A DNA stretch of 9,662 nucleotides from Spirochaetaceae bacterium (GCA_026710565.1 JAPOQV010000495.1:1-9662); one strand, 5' to 3'. Shown: positions 1 to 7,371, counted from the first letter of the stretch. Numbers and translations are program-made. The notes: generated by a model from the sequence alone, not told the origin.

Positions 1-1324
1 GATCCCAGGTGGCGTACCACGGGTACTCCCACTTGTCGGGCATCGAGATGACGTCGAAGTTGGTCAGGTGGCCCCAGTCCCGGTTCCGGCCCCGCCTGCG
101 GCCGGCCGGCGGCGGGTCGGCGCCGGGATCCCCTGTGAGCCACTGCTCGATGTCGTAGTAGTAGATTTGCTTCGACCAGAGCATGCCGGCGAGCGCCTGC
201 CGCTGCACGTTCCGCTCATCGGGGCTGAGGCCCGTGCAGTGCACGGCGGCGTAGAACTCGTCCGCTTCGCCGCGGCGCTGTGCGAAGGTCTCGCCGAAGC
301 GCTCGAACGGGTCGTCCTGCATCACGCGGGAAAGGCGCAGGCAGCAGGTCGACGATCCGCCGGGCGGGATGTTCTGCCGATAGAGCGCCGCCGCCTTGGT
401 TCCCAGGCCGTAGGGATTCACGGCGTCCGAATCCCCATCGACGACGTATCGATGGAAGGCATCCTTCACGTACGGACTCGGGTTGGGGGTCCCGAACACG
501 CGCACGGCGTTGGTCTCGTTCTCGGTGAATAGCAGCTCCGGCGCCGCGGCGGCATGCAGCACGTACCGCCCGGCGGCCGGGTGATCGACCTGCACCGCGG
601 CGATGCCGTCTGTCCCCTCCGGCGCGTCGAGCAGGCGGAGCACCGGCTTGGTAGCGACGTCGTTCATCGGGCCAGCCTCGTACCCCCAGCTCCAGGTGTT
701 GCGGAACCACAGGGTGGGCAGCGTCCAGCACGCCGCTTCCTCGGGGCCGCGGTTCACTACCGTGATACGGATCAGGATGTCCTCCTGATCCGCCTTGGCG
801 TACTCGACGAACACGTCGAAGTAGCGGCTCTCGTCGAAGACGCCGGTGTCGAGCAGCTCGTACTCGGGATCGTGGTAGCCGCGCCGCTGCGACTCCGTCA
901 CCAGCTCCCGGTAGGGGAACGGGGCTTGCGGGTACTTGTAGAGCATCTTCAGGTAGCTGTGCGTGGGCGTGCTGTCCAGGTAGAAGTAGCACTCCTTGAC
1001 GTCCTCGCCGTGGTTGCCCTCGACGCCGGTCAAGCCGAACAGCCGCTCCTTGAGGATCGGGTCGCGTCCGTTCCACAGCGCGACGGCGAAGCACAGGTAC
1101 TGGGAGCGATCGCAGATGCCGGCCAGGCCGTCCTCGTTCCAGCGGTACGCGCGGCTGGGCGCGTGATCGTGCGGAAAGTAGTCCCACGCCGCACCCTGAG
1201 CGCTGTAGTCTTCGCGTACCGTGCCCCACGCCCGTTCGCTCAGGTACGGCCCCCATTGCTTCCAGTTGGCCGTGCGCGCCTGATGGGCCGCGAGGCGCGC
1301 GTGTTCCGCCGTTCCATTCACCAT
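1..1324 (-). CDS. GH63 / MGH1-like glucosidase, 3' part outside window
   Basis: An open frame of 441 codons without a stop runs off the left edge, so the C-terminal part is missing. The reading includes [12 protein letters not shown] (30-41), [22 protein letters not shown] (47-67, read in two parts), [19 protein letters not shown] (82-100), [10 protein letters not shown] (102-111), [20 protein letters not shown] (117-136), [20 protein letters not shown] (413-432) and YPWYATWD (434-441). These blocks are characteristic of the bacterial 'glucosidase' family with an MGH1-like (GH63-related) catalytic domain, normally around 850-900 residues, so about half is present. The family hydrolyses alpha-glucosides; the exact substrate is unknown. 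The final Asp in the window may be the general acid of GH63-type enzymes (inference). The start is ATG with GGAGGGG nine bases upstream. It lies 19 bp after the ROK kinase stop, so both are probably one transcript. No signal peptide is evident, suggesting a cytoplasmic enzyme. Confidence 0.92.
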   Translation of the reverse strand, partial: MVNGTAEHARLAAHQARTANWKQWGPYLSERAWGTVREDYSAQGAAWDYFPHDHAPSRAYRWNEDGLAGICDRSQYLCFAVALWNGRDPILKERLFGLTGVEGNHGEDVKECYFYLDSTPTHSYLKMLYKYPQAPFPYRELVTESQRRGYHDPEYELLDTGVFDESRYFDVFVEYAKADQEDILIRITVVNRGPEEAACWTLPTLWFRNTWSWGYEAGPMNDVATKPVLRLLDAPEGTDGIAAVQVDHPAAGRYVLHAAAAPELLFTENETNAVRVFGTPNPSPYVKDAFHRYVVDGDSDAVNPYGLGTKAAALYRQNIPPGGSSTCCLRLSRVMQDDPFERFGETFAQRRGEADEFYAAVHCTGLSPDERNVQRQALAGMLWSKQIYYYDIEQWLTGDPGADPPPAGRRRGRNRDWGHLTNFDVISMPDKWEYPWYATWD

Positions 1325-1332
1325 CGTGGCGG

Positions 1333-1339
1333 CCCCTCC
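1333..1339 (-). promoter_or_regulatory. Ribosome binding site of the GH63-like glucosidase
   Basis: Read on the minus strand, GGAGGGG lies eight to nine bases before the ATG at 1324, inside the 19-bp gap after the kinase stop codon (1344-1346). It is a strong Shine-Dalgarno match and fixes the glucosidase start. Confidence 0.75.
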
Positions 1340-1343
1340 GGCA

Positions 1344-1991
1344 CTAGTCCCACATCCGGAACCCGCCCACGAACGCATTGTCGTTCGGGCAGATGACGGT
1401 ATCCGCGGGCAGCTCTTTGAGAAGCGCGGCATTGCCGCCGCCCAGGACGACGTAATCGCAGAGCAGCGCGGCGCGCAGACGGGCGACCACGGCAGCCACT
1501 TCGCGGCGCCATCGCTTCTTTCCCAGCCGCTCGAGACCACGCACGCCGACGTAGTCTTCGAAGGTACGCTTCTTCTTGTACGGAAGATGGGCCAGCTCCA
1601 GCGGCTGCACGGTGCCGTCCAGGACCATCGCCGAGCCCAGGCCGGTACCCAGCCCCAGAAACAACATCCGTCCGCCGCGATAGCTGCCGAGCGCCTGCAT
1701 CGCCGCGTCGTTGATCACCTTCACGGGCCGGCCGAACTCGGCCTCGAAATCGAATCCGACCCAGCCGCTTCCCAGGTTCTTCGGATCGAGCAGGATCTTG
1801 CCGTCCAGCACCGGCCCCGGATAGCCGATGGAGACCGCCTCATAGTGCCGGTCGTGGGCGAGCGTCTTCACCGCCGCTACCATGTCCGCCGCCGTCATGT
1901 CCGGCCCCGACGGGACGGCGCGCCGCCGATCGTCGCCCGTGACCTTCACTTTCACCTTGCTGCCGCCGACGTCGACGACGAGTACGTCCAT
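1344..1991 (-). CDS. ROK-family sugar kinase (polyphosphate glucokinase-like)
   Basis: A 215-residue protein with ROK/hexokinase-fold signatures: DVGGSKVK at 7-14 (phosphate-1 loop), IND at 93-95 with Asp95 as probable catalytic base, [12 protein letters not shown] at 111-122 (phosphate-2 loop), ELAHLP at 132-137 with the conserved sugar-contacting His, and VVLGGGNA at 181-188 (adenosine-like motif). It is shorter than typical ROK kinases (about 300 residues) and lacks the CxCGxxGC zinc motif, as in the polyphosphate-glucokinase-like branch. Predicted role: phosphorylation of glucose or a related hexose in the cytoplasm. The phosphate donor (ATP or polyphosphate) cannot be told from sequence. 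The ATG at 1991 is preferred over longer in-frame starts (to 2108) because AGGGA sits five bases upstream and the ROK fold starts immediately. It is upstream of and likely cotranscribed with the glucosidase, which would supply its glucose. Confidence 0.9.
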   Translation of the reverse strand: MDVLVVDVGGSKVKVKVTGDDRRRAVPSGPDMTAADMVAAVKTLAHDRHYEAVSIGYPGPVLDGKILLDPKNLGSGWVGFDFEAEFGRPVKVINDAAMQALGSYRGGRMLFLGLGTGLGSAMVLDGTVQPLELAHLPYKKKRTFEDYVGVRGLERLGKKRWRREVAAVVARLRAALLCDYVVLGGGNAALLKELPADTVICPNDNAFVGGFRMWD

Positions 1992-1996
1992 TGCCG

Positions 1997-2001
1997 TCCC
2001 T
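1997..2001 (-). promoter_or_regulatory. Ribosome binding site of the ROK kinase
   Basis: AGGGA on the minus strand, five bases before the ATG at 1991. It decides for the short start and against in-frame starts further upstream, which would run into the divergent promoter region. Confidence 0.65.
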
Positions 2002-2020
2002 GTTGGTCGTCGTTCCGATT

Positions 2021-2042
2021 CGGTCACCGCCATCCGGTCACC
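2021..2042. repeat. Direct repeat CGGTCACC in the divergent intergenic region
   Basis: The 8-mer CGGTCACC occurs at 2021-2028 and again at 2035-2042, a 14-bp period. Each copy contains GGTCACC, a palindrome around a central C. The pair lies in the roughly 100 bp between the divergent starts of the ROK kinase and the propeller gene, where operators would be expected. No convincing -35/-10 pair was seen. In such GC-rich DNA a repeated 8-mer can arise by chance, so a regulatory role is only a possibility. Confidence 0.35.
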
Positions 2043-2092
2043 CGGCCGGTGGATTGAAGCGATGGTAATAACGGCGCATCCTGTCGAGCAGG

Positions 2093-3691
2093 TTGAAGGC
2101 ATTGTCAAGCCGGGAGCAAGTGGCCGACCGGGCGCGCCTTTGCGCCGGGGACCGGGCGGTGCTGTTCGCCTTCGACGATCACGCCATGCCGTGGCGCTAC
2201 CGCGTGCGGTTGCAGATGCACCGGCCGGAGAAGCACGCCGGCAACCCGGTCCTGGCGCGGGGGCCGGCCGGCGCGGTCGACTCCCGGCGGATGCAGTGCT
2301 GCCCGGTCGTCCACGACGGCGAGCGGTTCCGCATGTGGTACATCGGCCGCGACGACGGCGGCGGTGGACGCGGCCGCGCGGAAGGAGGCTACGCGGATGT
2401 GGAGCCTCAGGTTGTGCACTCCTACGACACGGGGCGGATCTGCTACGCGGAGAGCGACGACGGGCTGACGTGGACCAGGCCCGAGCTGGGGCTGGTGGAG
2501 TACGGCGGCTCCCGCCGCAACAACATCGTCGACCTGCCGCCGGGCTCCGGCAACATGGACATCCTGTACCAGCCGGACGCTCCGGCGGAGCGTCGCTACC
2601 TGATGGTCAACGAATACATGGCGTGGCGCCACCGGGCGGGCTCGGCCCTGGAACGGCCGTCCATCACCATGTTCGCGGCCAGCCCGGACGGCTTCCGCTG
2701 GACGATGCTGCGCGACGAGCCGGGCGCGATCGGCCAGCACTTCGAGTGCTCCTGCCTGTACCGCTACCGCGGCAACTACCACGTGGCCGGCCACATCGGG
2801 CCGCCCATGGCGTACGCCCCGCTGCAGCGCCACCCGGCGATCTGGATGGTCGGCGCCAAGATGATGGCGGTATGGCGGTCGCCGACGATCGACTCGTGGC
2901 CGCTGGAGATGTGCGTGGGCTTCTTCAAGCCCATGCAGTCATCCTCGCCCTTCCGGACCGGCTGGGATCGGGAGGAGAACCACCTGGGCGCCTACGTCAC
3001 GCCATACCCGAACGTCTGCCTGGCCGTGACCGGCCAGTGGCACCACCCGATCACCGACGCGCCGCCGGAGCATCCCGACTACCTGGCCGCGAAGGTCTCG
3101 GCCGACTTGGGGTTCGCCTACAGCGAGGACGGGGTGCACTTCAAGGAGCCGGCGCCCGGATTCACCTTCGTCCCACGCGATCAGGAGATGGGCTGGGACC
3201 GCGACTTCCGGGACAACACCTCAAACGACCACCTTCTGATGATCCAGGGCCCGATGGTCAACGCCGGCGAGGAGACCTTCATCTACTACACCGCCTTCAC
3301 GCCAACCGGGGACCGGATGGAGGGGCGCAGCAACCTGGGGATGGCGCGCATGCCGCGCGAGCGCTTCGGCAGCCTGGTCACCGTACCGGACGCGCCGTTC
3401 GGCCAGGTGGTGACCGCCGTGCTGCGCGGGAGGCCTGAGACGTCGCTTGCTGCCAACGTGGAGATCGAGCCCGGCGGCCGATTGCAGGCTGCTCTGACCG
3501 ATGCGGACGGGTTGCGCGAGCTGCCGGGATTCGGGATCGACGACAGCGTCGCGATGCGCGCCTCCGGGCTCGCCCAGCCGATCGTCTGGACGGGCCGGCA
3601 GCGATTGCCGGACCACGAGTTCCGCCTTCGCGTACGCCTCACCGGAGCGCAGCTGTTTGCCGTCAACGTCGACGGTGCTGAAGGCATGTGA
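2093..3691 (+). CDS. GH32/43-like five-bladed beta-propeller protein
   Basis: A protein of up to 532 residues resembling the bacterial proteins with a GH32/GH43/GH68-type five-bladed propeller. Features seen: LFAFDDH (24-30, equivalent to the family's LFVDD start), HRPEKHAGNPVL (43-54), FRMWYIG (79-85), YAESDDGLTWTRPELG (118-133) with LVEYGG (134-139), a second blade motif YSEDGVHF (343-350), and IQGPM (384-388). Residues about 444-528 look like the C-terminal beta-sandwich of these proteins. Probable role: hydrolysis or binding of a glycan; substrate unknown. No signal peptide is evident. The start is uncertain: TTG at 2093 gives the longest frame (in-frame TAA at 2069); TTG 2102 and GTG 2120, with GGGAG just upstream, are alternatives. 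The last four bases overlap the next start (ATGTGA). It is a paralogue of the partial gene at 9208. Confidence 0.85.
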   Translation: MKALSSREQVADRARLCAGDRAVLFAFDDHAMPWRYRVRLQMHRPEKHAGNPVLARGPAGAVDSRRMQCCPVVHDGERFRMWYIGRDDGGGGRGRAEGGYADVEPQVVHSYDTGRICYAESDDGLTWTRPELGLVEYGGSRRNNIVDLPPGSGNMDILYQPDAPAERRYLMVNEYMAWRHRAGSALERPSITMFAASPDGFRWTMLRDEPGAIGQHFECSCLYRYRGNYHVAGHIGPPMAYAPLQRHPAIWMVGAKMMAVWRSPTIDSWPLEMCVGFFKPMQSSSPFRTGWDREENHLGAYVTPYPNVCLAVTGQWHHPITDAPPEHPDYLAAKVSADLGFAYSEDGVHFKEPAPGFTFVPRDQEMGWDRDFRDNTSNDHLLMIQGPMVNAGEETFIYYTAFTPTGDRMEGRSNLGMARMPRERFGSLVTVPDAPFGQVVTAVLRGRPETSLAANVEIEPGGRLQAALTDADGLRELPGFGIDDSVAMRASGLAQPIVWTGRQRLPDHEFRLRVRLTGAQLFAVNVDGAEGM

Positions 3692-4591
3692 CACCGCTCA
3701 CCCCCGCCGACGTCGATCCGGCGCATGTCGACGCTGTGCGGCGCCGGCGGCGGATCATCGCCCATTGCGACGCCAACCTTCCCGGTGAGCTTCTGGGCAT
3801 CGACCTGACCGAATGGCTCGACTACCGGTTCGAGCACCTGGACGCCGCGGGTTCCTGCGTCGATACCGTCGTCTGGGACATGGGCCAGATCGAGGCGGAG
3901 GAGCCGGTTCGGATCATGCGTTCCGGTGTGTGGACCAGCAGGGGATCGATGTGTTGGACGCCCTGGTCGCGGAGAGCAGGCGGCCCGGCGCGGCAGTCCG
4001 CGCCTGCTGGCCGTGAAGGTGCCCAAGTGCGTGGCCGGCTGCCGGTTCGACGGATTCGACGTGGCGGCCTGGGTCGATCAGGGGCTGGTCGACCTGATCG
4101 TGCCCGGTTGCCGCAGTCTGGACGTCGACGTGCAGGGGTTCGTGGAGCTGGCAGGCGGCCGGGACGTGCCCGTGTATCCCTGCCTGGACGATCACCACGG
4201 CACCGACGCCTATCTCAACCCCGGCCCGGAGCTGTTCCGCGGGGTGTTCGTCAACTGGCTGAGCCAAGGGGCGGCAGGCGCGCAGACCTTCAACTGGACG
4301 CACGCCTCGGCGGCCACCCACGCTCGGCTCGGGGTGCGGAGCCTGCCGTCCGTGCGGAGGCAGATGTTCGCGGACTTCTTACTGAGACGGCTGCCTATCG
4401 AGAATTTTTTCGCCACGACTCCTGTAGACGAGTTGATCCAGACGCTAGAAGCGTCTGCACATCCTGCCGGTAACCGGCCATCAGTGGCCTACTGGCGGCC
4501 TTGGTTACCTATCCGGCACGGCTTGACGAAGAGTATTCACCAGCCACTAAAGATCCCCCAAATTCAAGGTGTTACAATGCACAATAAATAA
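3688..4591 (+). pseudogene. Broken GH10-like TIM-barrel gene (frameshifted, internally deleted)
   Basis: GTG at 3688 overlaps the propeller gene's stop, with AAGG just upstream, so it was once its translationally coupled partner. The first frame reads well to about 3915 (LPGELLGIDLTEWLDYRFEH, then VDTVVWDMGQIEAE). Homology then moves to another frame at about 3915-3985 (VDQQGIDVLDALVAESRR), then to a third from about 3990 (RLLAVKVPKCVAGCRFDGFD, AAWVDQGLVDLIVPGCRS, PCLDDHHGTDAY, GVFVNWLSQGA, TFNWTHAS). In the intact relative at 7372-9144, the equivalents of ALVAESRR and RLLAVKV lie about 145 residues apart; here fewer than ten residues separate them, so the middle of the barrel is gone. Recognisable homology fades near 4370, and the last frame runs to TAA at 4589-4591 through AT-richer sequence. 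Sequencing error could explain one frame change but not the missing core. Confidence 0.8.
4439..4509. repeat. Cluster of inverted repeats near the left edge of the AT-richer segment
   Basis: Three structures lie close together. At 4439-4457, CAGACGCT and AGCGTCTG form a perfect 8-bp stem around AGA. At 4466-4478, GCCGGT-A-ACCGGC is a 13-bp palindrome. GGTAACC at 4469-4475 pairs with GGTTACC at 4503-4509, with further GGCC pairing possible inside. No T-run follows the first hairpin, so it is not a standard terminator. The cluster may be an element end, recombination site or structured RNA; the function is not known. Confidence 0.55.
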
Positions 4592-4603
4592 CAGTTTCTG
4601 TAC

Positions 4604-6043
4604 CTATGTACTATTGGCGATGGCTACTTCGAGATCACAGCACTTATCAGATAGATAGCCGAGCGTTCGACTTCCGATCAAATTGCCGGACACTTCTAGC
4701 AAGCGTAGCTGAGGGATACAGGCGAGAACAAGAATAGCCTCCTCCTGAAGTGGGCATCCTACCAATCGCAGGCGAGTGAGTTGATTGAGCCTGCATAAGG
4801 CCTGGAAGTTGATTCCTCTGATGTTTGTATGCGATAGATCAAGAAGTGTCAGGAGGGAGCACTGAGCTATGTACTTTAGGCACAGGTCTGTGCAGCGCGT
4901 ACCCTGAATGTCAAGCGCTCGTAGTCGGTGAAAGCCGGACAGGATTTCTGCTCCCACGTCAGTAATGGCGCAACCTCTGAGCCACAAACACTGGACGTGT
5001 TCCTTGAATTTATCTAGGTGTTGAATACCCGTATCGGTCACTCTAGTATCGCTCAGGTTGATCATTCCATCTCCGATTGCAAAGTCGTCTTGTGCAAGGA
5101 GCGTGTCAATTCGGCGCTGTTGAATCGACTTTTTACGACGAGATATACGTCTTGTTTGACGTTCTCTGCGGGTTGGATGTCCTTTTTGGTCCCAATGATC
5201 GGAGAAACGAGTCAGCGTGTGTTCCACAAGCGAGGAGGCGTGTATCAGCGGAGGACTTTGCTGTTGGACACCGATTTTCTCTACCGAGACTCCTTCCGTT
5301 TGGTATTCCTCCAAGGCTATAGACCCATCCTGTAATACGATTACACGACTCCACGTGTTAGCGATCAGAATCGCAAAACCTCCTTCAACTGCCTGCTTCC
5401 TCATGACGCGGGTATTGATGGGACCGCCACCTCCGTCCATTGGAATCGCAACGATCTCAGCCCCTTGCGCAGCATATGGGGAAAAGTGCTCGGCTATTGT
5501 CCGGTCGGCGCAGATCAACATGCCTATCCGGCCGAAAGGAGTGTTCTCGCACGGCATATTACGACCAGCATCGATCCACTGCTCGGTCTGAGGGAAAACC
5601 TTGCTGTATCTATAGATGACATTTCCCAAAGGAGATAGCATCACACAGCTGTTACGTAGCCTCGGTTGGCGACCGCGAATATCTACTCGTTCAAGAAAAC
5701 CGAATACGAGGTGGATGTTTAGTTGTCGGCACATGGACGCTGCTCTCACCAGGTATGGGCCGTCAGGAATGCGTTGGGCAATGGTAGTCATTCGGCGTCG
5801 TGAAGTAGGATATGAGCAGCAATATCCATCAAGTACTGACTCGGGAGCCACTACGAGTTCTGCCCCAAGGTTCGCTGCTTCGCGGACATAATATTCTAGG
5901 CGACGGTAATTTTCTTCGATAGCGTATGGAAACCCACGCATGCTTACGAGGCCGACGCTAAAGCTCTGGTGGGGATCGCTTGTAGAGGCGTTGGCGTTGC
6001 TCTTGCTGGACGGAATACGCTGTGAGAAATCAGGATAATTCAT
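4604..6043 (-). CDS. Nitrilase-superfamily hydrolase fused to leucine-rich repeats
   Basis: A 479-residue protein in two parts. Residues about 27-260 form a carbon-nitrogen hydrolase domain with the full catalytic set: Glu68 in VVAPES, Lys148 in YRYSKVFP, Glu154 in PQTEQW and Cys178 in MLICADR. This predicts amidase or nitrilase-type cleavage of a C-N bond; the substrate is unknown. A very basic linker (about 288-311, RRERQTRRISRRKK) follows. Residues 327-470 are six consecutive repeats of exactly 24 residues with the pattern LxxLxLxxTxITDxGLxxL, for example LRALDIQGTRCTD (374-386), LTLLDLSHTNIRG (398-410) and LTRLRLVGCPLQE (422-434). This is a ribonuclease-inhibitor/AMN1-like LRR solenoid, typically a protein-binding surface. 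There is no signal peptide or membrane segment. The ATG at 6043 has AGGGG six bases upstream. Its base composition is unlike both neighbours, suggesting transfer. It converges on the broken TIM-barrel gene, 12 bp apart. Confidence 0.9.
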   Translation of the reverse strand: MNYPDFSQRIPSSKSNANASTSDPHQSFSVGLVSMRGFPYAIEENYRRLEYYVREAANLGAELVVAPESVLDGYCCSYPTSRRRMTTIAQRIPDGPYLVRAASMCRQLNIHLVFGFLERVDIRGRQPRLRNSCVMLSPLGNVIYRYSKVFPQTEQWIDAGRNMPCENTPFGRIGMLICADRTIAEHFSPYAAQGAEIVAIPMDGGGGPINTRVMRKQAVEGGFAILIANTWSRVIVLQDGSIALEEYQTEGVSVEKIGVQQQSPPLIHASSLVEHTLTRFSDHWDQKGHPTRRERQTRRISRRKKSIQQRRIDTLLAQDDFAIGDGMINLSDTRVTDTGIQHLDKFKEHVQCLWLRGCAITDVGAEILSGFHRLRALDIQGTRCTDLCLKYIAQCSLLTLLDLSHTNIRGINFQALCRLNQLTRLRLVGCPLQEEAILVLACIPQLRLLEVSGNLIGSRTLGYLSDKCCDLEVAIANST

Positions 6044-6049
6044 CGAATA

Positions 6050-6054
6050 CCCCT
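6050..6054 (-). promoter_or_regulatory. Ribosome binding site of the nitrilase-LRR gene
   Basis: AGGGG on the minus strand, six bases before the ATG at 6043. It supports this start for the fusion protein. Confidence 0.6.
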
Positions 6055-6085
6055 ACGTCCATTGGCGGTGAGGAATCCTTGGACA

Positions 6086-6196
6086 CTACCCGTGATCGCC
6101 AGTGATTTCCAGCAGCAGTCCGTTGATCTGTGCCGTGCGGGAGGCCGATTTGTCGCAGGTCTTGTTACGCAGGTGATCTAAGAAGTCGTGGAGCAT
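6086..6196 (-). CDS. Possible 36-residue small ORF in the nitrilase-LRR leader
   Basis: ATG at 6196 to TAG at 6086 encodes 36 residues beginning MLHDFLDHLRNKTCDKSASR and ending LLLEITGDHG. It is the first frame after the promoter at 6218-6226 and ends about 42 bp before the nitrilase-LRR start. GAGG lies directly against the ATG, too close for a normal ribosome site; an in-frame TTG slightly upstream is an alternative. I do not recognise the peptide. It could be a real small protein, an upstream regulatory frame, a remnant of a larger (perhaps mobile-element) gene, or chance. Confidence 0.2.
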   Translation of the reverse strand: MLHDFLDHLRNKTCDKSASRTAQINGLLLEITGDHG

Positions 6197-6217
6197 CCTC
6201 GCGTTAAACAAGCGCTA

Positions 6218-6226
6218 ATTATACCA
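6218..6226 (-). promoter_or_regulatory. Extended -10 promoter for the nitrilase-LRR gene
   Basis: The minus strand reads TGGTATAAT: a perfect TATAAT with the TGn extension of extended -10 sigma-70 promoters. No good -35 box is visible at the usual distance, which extended -10 promoters can do without. Transcription would start at about 6211, giving a leader of roughly 170 nt before the ATG at 6043. It sits at the right edge of the AT-richer segment. Confidence 0.5.
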
Positions 6227-6399
6227 GAACGCTGGCTGGGATTCGCGGTCGGCGTTGACCGTGGGCGAGGCCAGCGGGGATGATCCGGTCCGTGGCTGAA
6301 GGGCCTTGGCCACGTTGTATGCCGCGACCCACGTCCAGGCGAGCGGCGGCTGCGCTCCGGCCGTCGCCGGCGATCTGGGCCGCGGCGGGTCGGACAGGT

Positions 6400-7317
6400 T
6401 CACGCTGACCGCGCTTCCGCCCATGCCCTGAGCGGGACATCGTCCCAACTGGACCCGGCGGGGAGCCAGTAGGCGCATGCGGGCTCGAAGTGGGGGTCGT
6501 CGCCCAGCGGGTCGCTGCCGGTTGCCAGTTCGCCGAGCAACTGGCGGCGGATGGGCGAGCTGCGGGCGACCAGCTCCGGGTCCTGGCGCACATAGTCGGT
6601 GGGCCGCAGCCAGCGGTAGTGGTAGCCGATGTGCATGATCTTGCGCGTCTTGTCGGACAGATTGGGCCCGACGCAGTGCCAGGTGGCGGTCCGCCACAGC
6701 ACGGCAGCGCCTGGCGGGAGCCTGACCTCGACCGCCTCGGCGGGATCGACCTCGTTGTTCATGTCGCGCAGCTCCTGCGGGGTACGCCGGTGGCTGCCCG
6801 GCACGAACCACAGGTTGCCGGAGTTGGACGCGGTGAGGTCGGAGAGCACGTAGAACACCTTGACCTCCATGAACGGCAGCCGCCCGTCGAGCGACGGCGC
6901 CTCGAACAGGTAGTCACTGGCCAGGTCGGGGTGCCAGACCACGTTGCGGTAGCCGGCCTCATGGTCCGCCCCGGCGCCGCTGCCGAGAGCGCCCGCCGGC
7001 AGATCGCCGGGGTACGGCGGGCGGGAGTCCAGGTGCGTGGTGCGGATCTGGATGTTCCAGCCGATGGCGTCGACCACCAGCGGCAGCATCCGCGGATGGT
7101 CGATCAGGTCCAGGAACGCGTCGTGGTGGGCGAGCGCGTTGCGGATGGCGAACGGCTCATCGGGGCCGATGCCCTTTGCCTGCCGGATCTTCGCACCCAC
7201 CCCCTCCACCGCCGCGAGCAGGCGGTCCAGCTCGTCCGCAGTCAGGAAATCCTCGAGCACGATGAACCCGTTCGAGTCGAAGTCGTTCTTCTGTTGTTTG
7301 GTCATCGCTATCGACAC
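6400..7317 (-). CDS. Phytanoyl-CoA dioxygenase (PhyH) family oxygenase
   Basis: A 305-residue Fe(II)/2-oxoglutarate-dependent oxygenase. The N-terminus has the family's DFDSNGFIVLEDFLTADEL (12-30). The metal triad is visible as WHPD (His129, Asp131) and TWHCVGPN (His214), with Arg225 in KTRKIMHIGYHYRW as probable 2-oxoglutarate ligand; GNLWFVPGSHR (167-177) is the conserved strand-turn before the distal His. Length is normal for bacterial members. Substrate unknown: bacterial PhyH proteins hydroxylate diverse small molecules, and genuine phytanoyl-CoA is unlikely here. The start chosen is GTG at 7317, with AGGGA four bases upstream at 7322-7326; ATG four codons downstream (7305) is possible. 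It follows the TIM-barrel gene by 54 bp on the same strand with no visible terminator, so cotranscription is likely. The SD is flanked by AGCG/CGCT, a weak 4-bp inverted repeat. Confidence 0.92.
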   Translation of the reverse strand: MSIAMTKQQKNDFDSNGFIVLEDFLTADELDRLLAAVEGVGAKIRQAKGIGPDEPFAIRNALAHHDAFLDLIDHPRMLPLVVDAIGWNIQIRTTHLDSRPPYPGDLPAGALGSGAGADHEAGYRNVVWHPDLASDYLFEAPSLDGRLPFMEVKVFYVLSDLTASNSGNLWFVPGSHRRTPQELRDMNNEVDPAEAVEVRLPPGAAVLWRTATWHCVGPNLSDKTRKIMHIGYHYRWLRPTDYVRQDPELVARSSPIRRQLLGELATGSDPLGDDPHFEPACAYWLPAGSSWDDVPLRAWAEARSA

Positions 7318-7371
7318 AGCGTCCCTCGCTTGACGGTGAGCTCCGGGGCCGTGAGTCTACGTCGAATCGGC

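Larger units (their letters stand above)
4377..6226. other. AT-richer segment, probable acquired insertion
   Basis: G+C drops sharply near the end of the broken TIM-barrel gene and rises again at about 6226, just right of the TATAAT box. A sample line inside (4981-5040) has 27/60 G+C, against 42/60 at 8041-8100. Codon use inside is correspondingly different, with many AT-ending codons in the nitrilase-LRR gene. The segment sits between two GC-rich glycan modules. No transposase, integrase, clear terminal inverted repeats or target duplication were found, so the mechanism is unknown and the boundaries are accurate only to some tens of bases. Confidence 0.65.
6044..6399. other. Region between the PhyH gene and the nitrilase-LRR gene
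   Basis: This 356-bp stretch holds no convincing gene. The right part (6227-6399) is GC-rich like the PhyH gene. A minus-strand frame from an ATG at 6424 (69 codons, ending PAFWYN with TAG at 6215-6217) stays open there, but I recognise nothing in it, and open frames are common at this G+C. The left part is AT-richer, contains a strong extended -10 box (6218-6226) and a 36-codon minus-strand frame, and would be the leader of the nitrilase-LRR transcript. No clear terminator for the PhyH transcript was seen. Confidence 0.5.

Noticed and set aside
216..1396. Long open frames on both strands inside the glucosidase region (minus 216-1256, plus 554-1396)
   Set aside because: They are low-complexity, arginine- and alanine-rich shadows. 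The true minus-strand frame, open to the window edge, has clear family motifs.
1882..3438. 518-codon plus-strand frame overlapping the propeller gene
   Set aside because: Its translation is compositionally biased and has no motifs; the overlapping frame from 2093 matches a known family throughout.
4439..4457. Hairpin as a rho-independent terminator
   Set aside because: No run of T follows the stem on either strand at the right distance.
4377..4603. Left flank of the island as an attC site or a known insertion-sequence end
   Set aside because: The inverted repeats do not show the expected attC core pairing, and I could not match the ends to a known family or find a matching repeat near 6226.
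6215..6424. 69-codon minus-strand frame after the PhyH gene
   Set aside because: It is GC-rich and open but has no recognisable motif, starts inside the PhyH gene in another frame, and its last codons are the TATAAT box.
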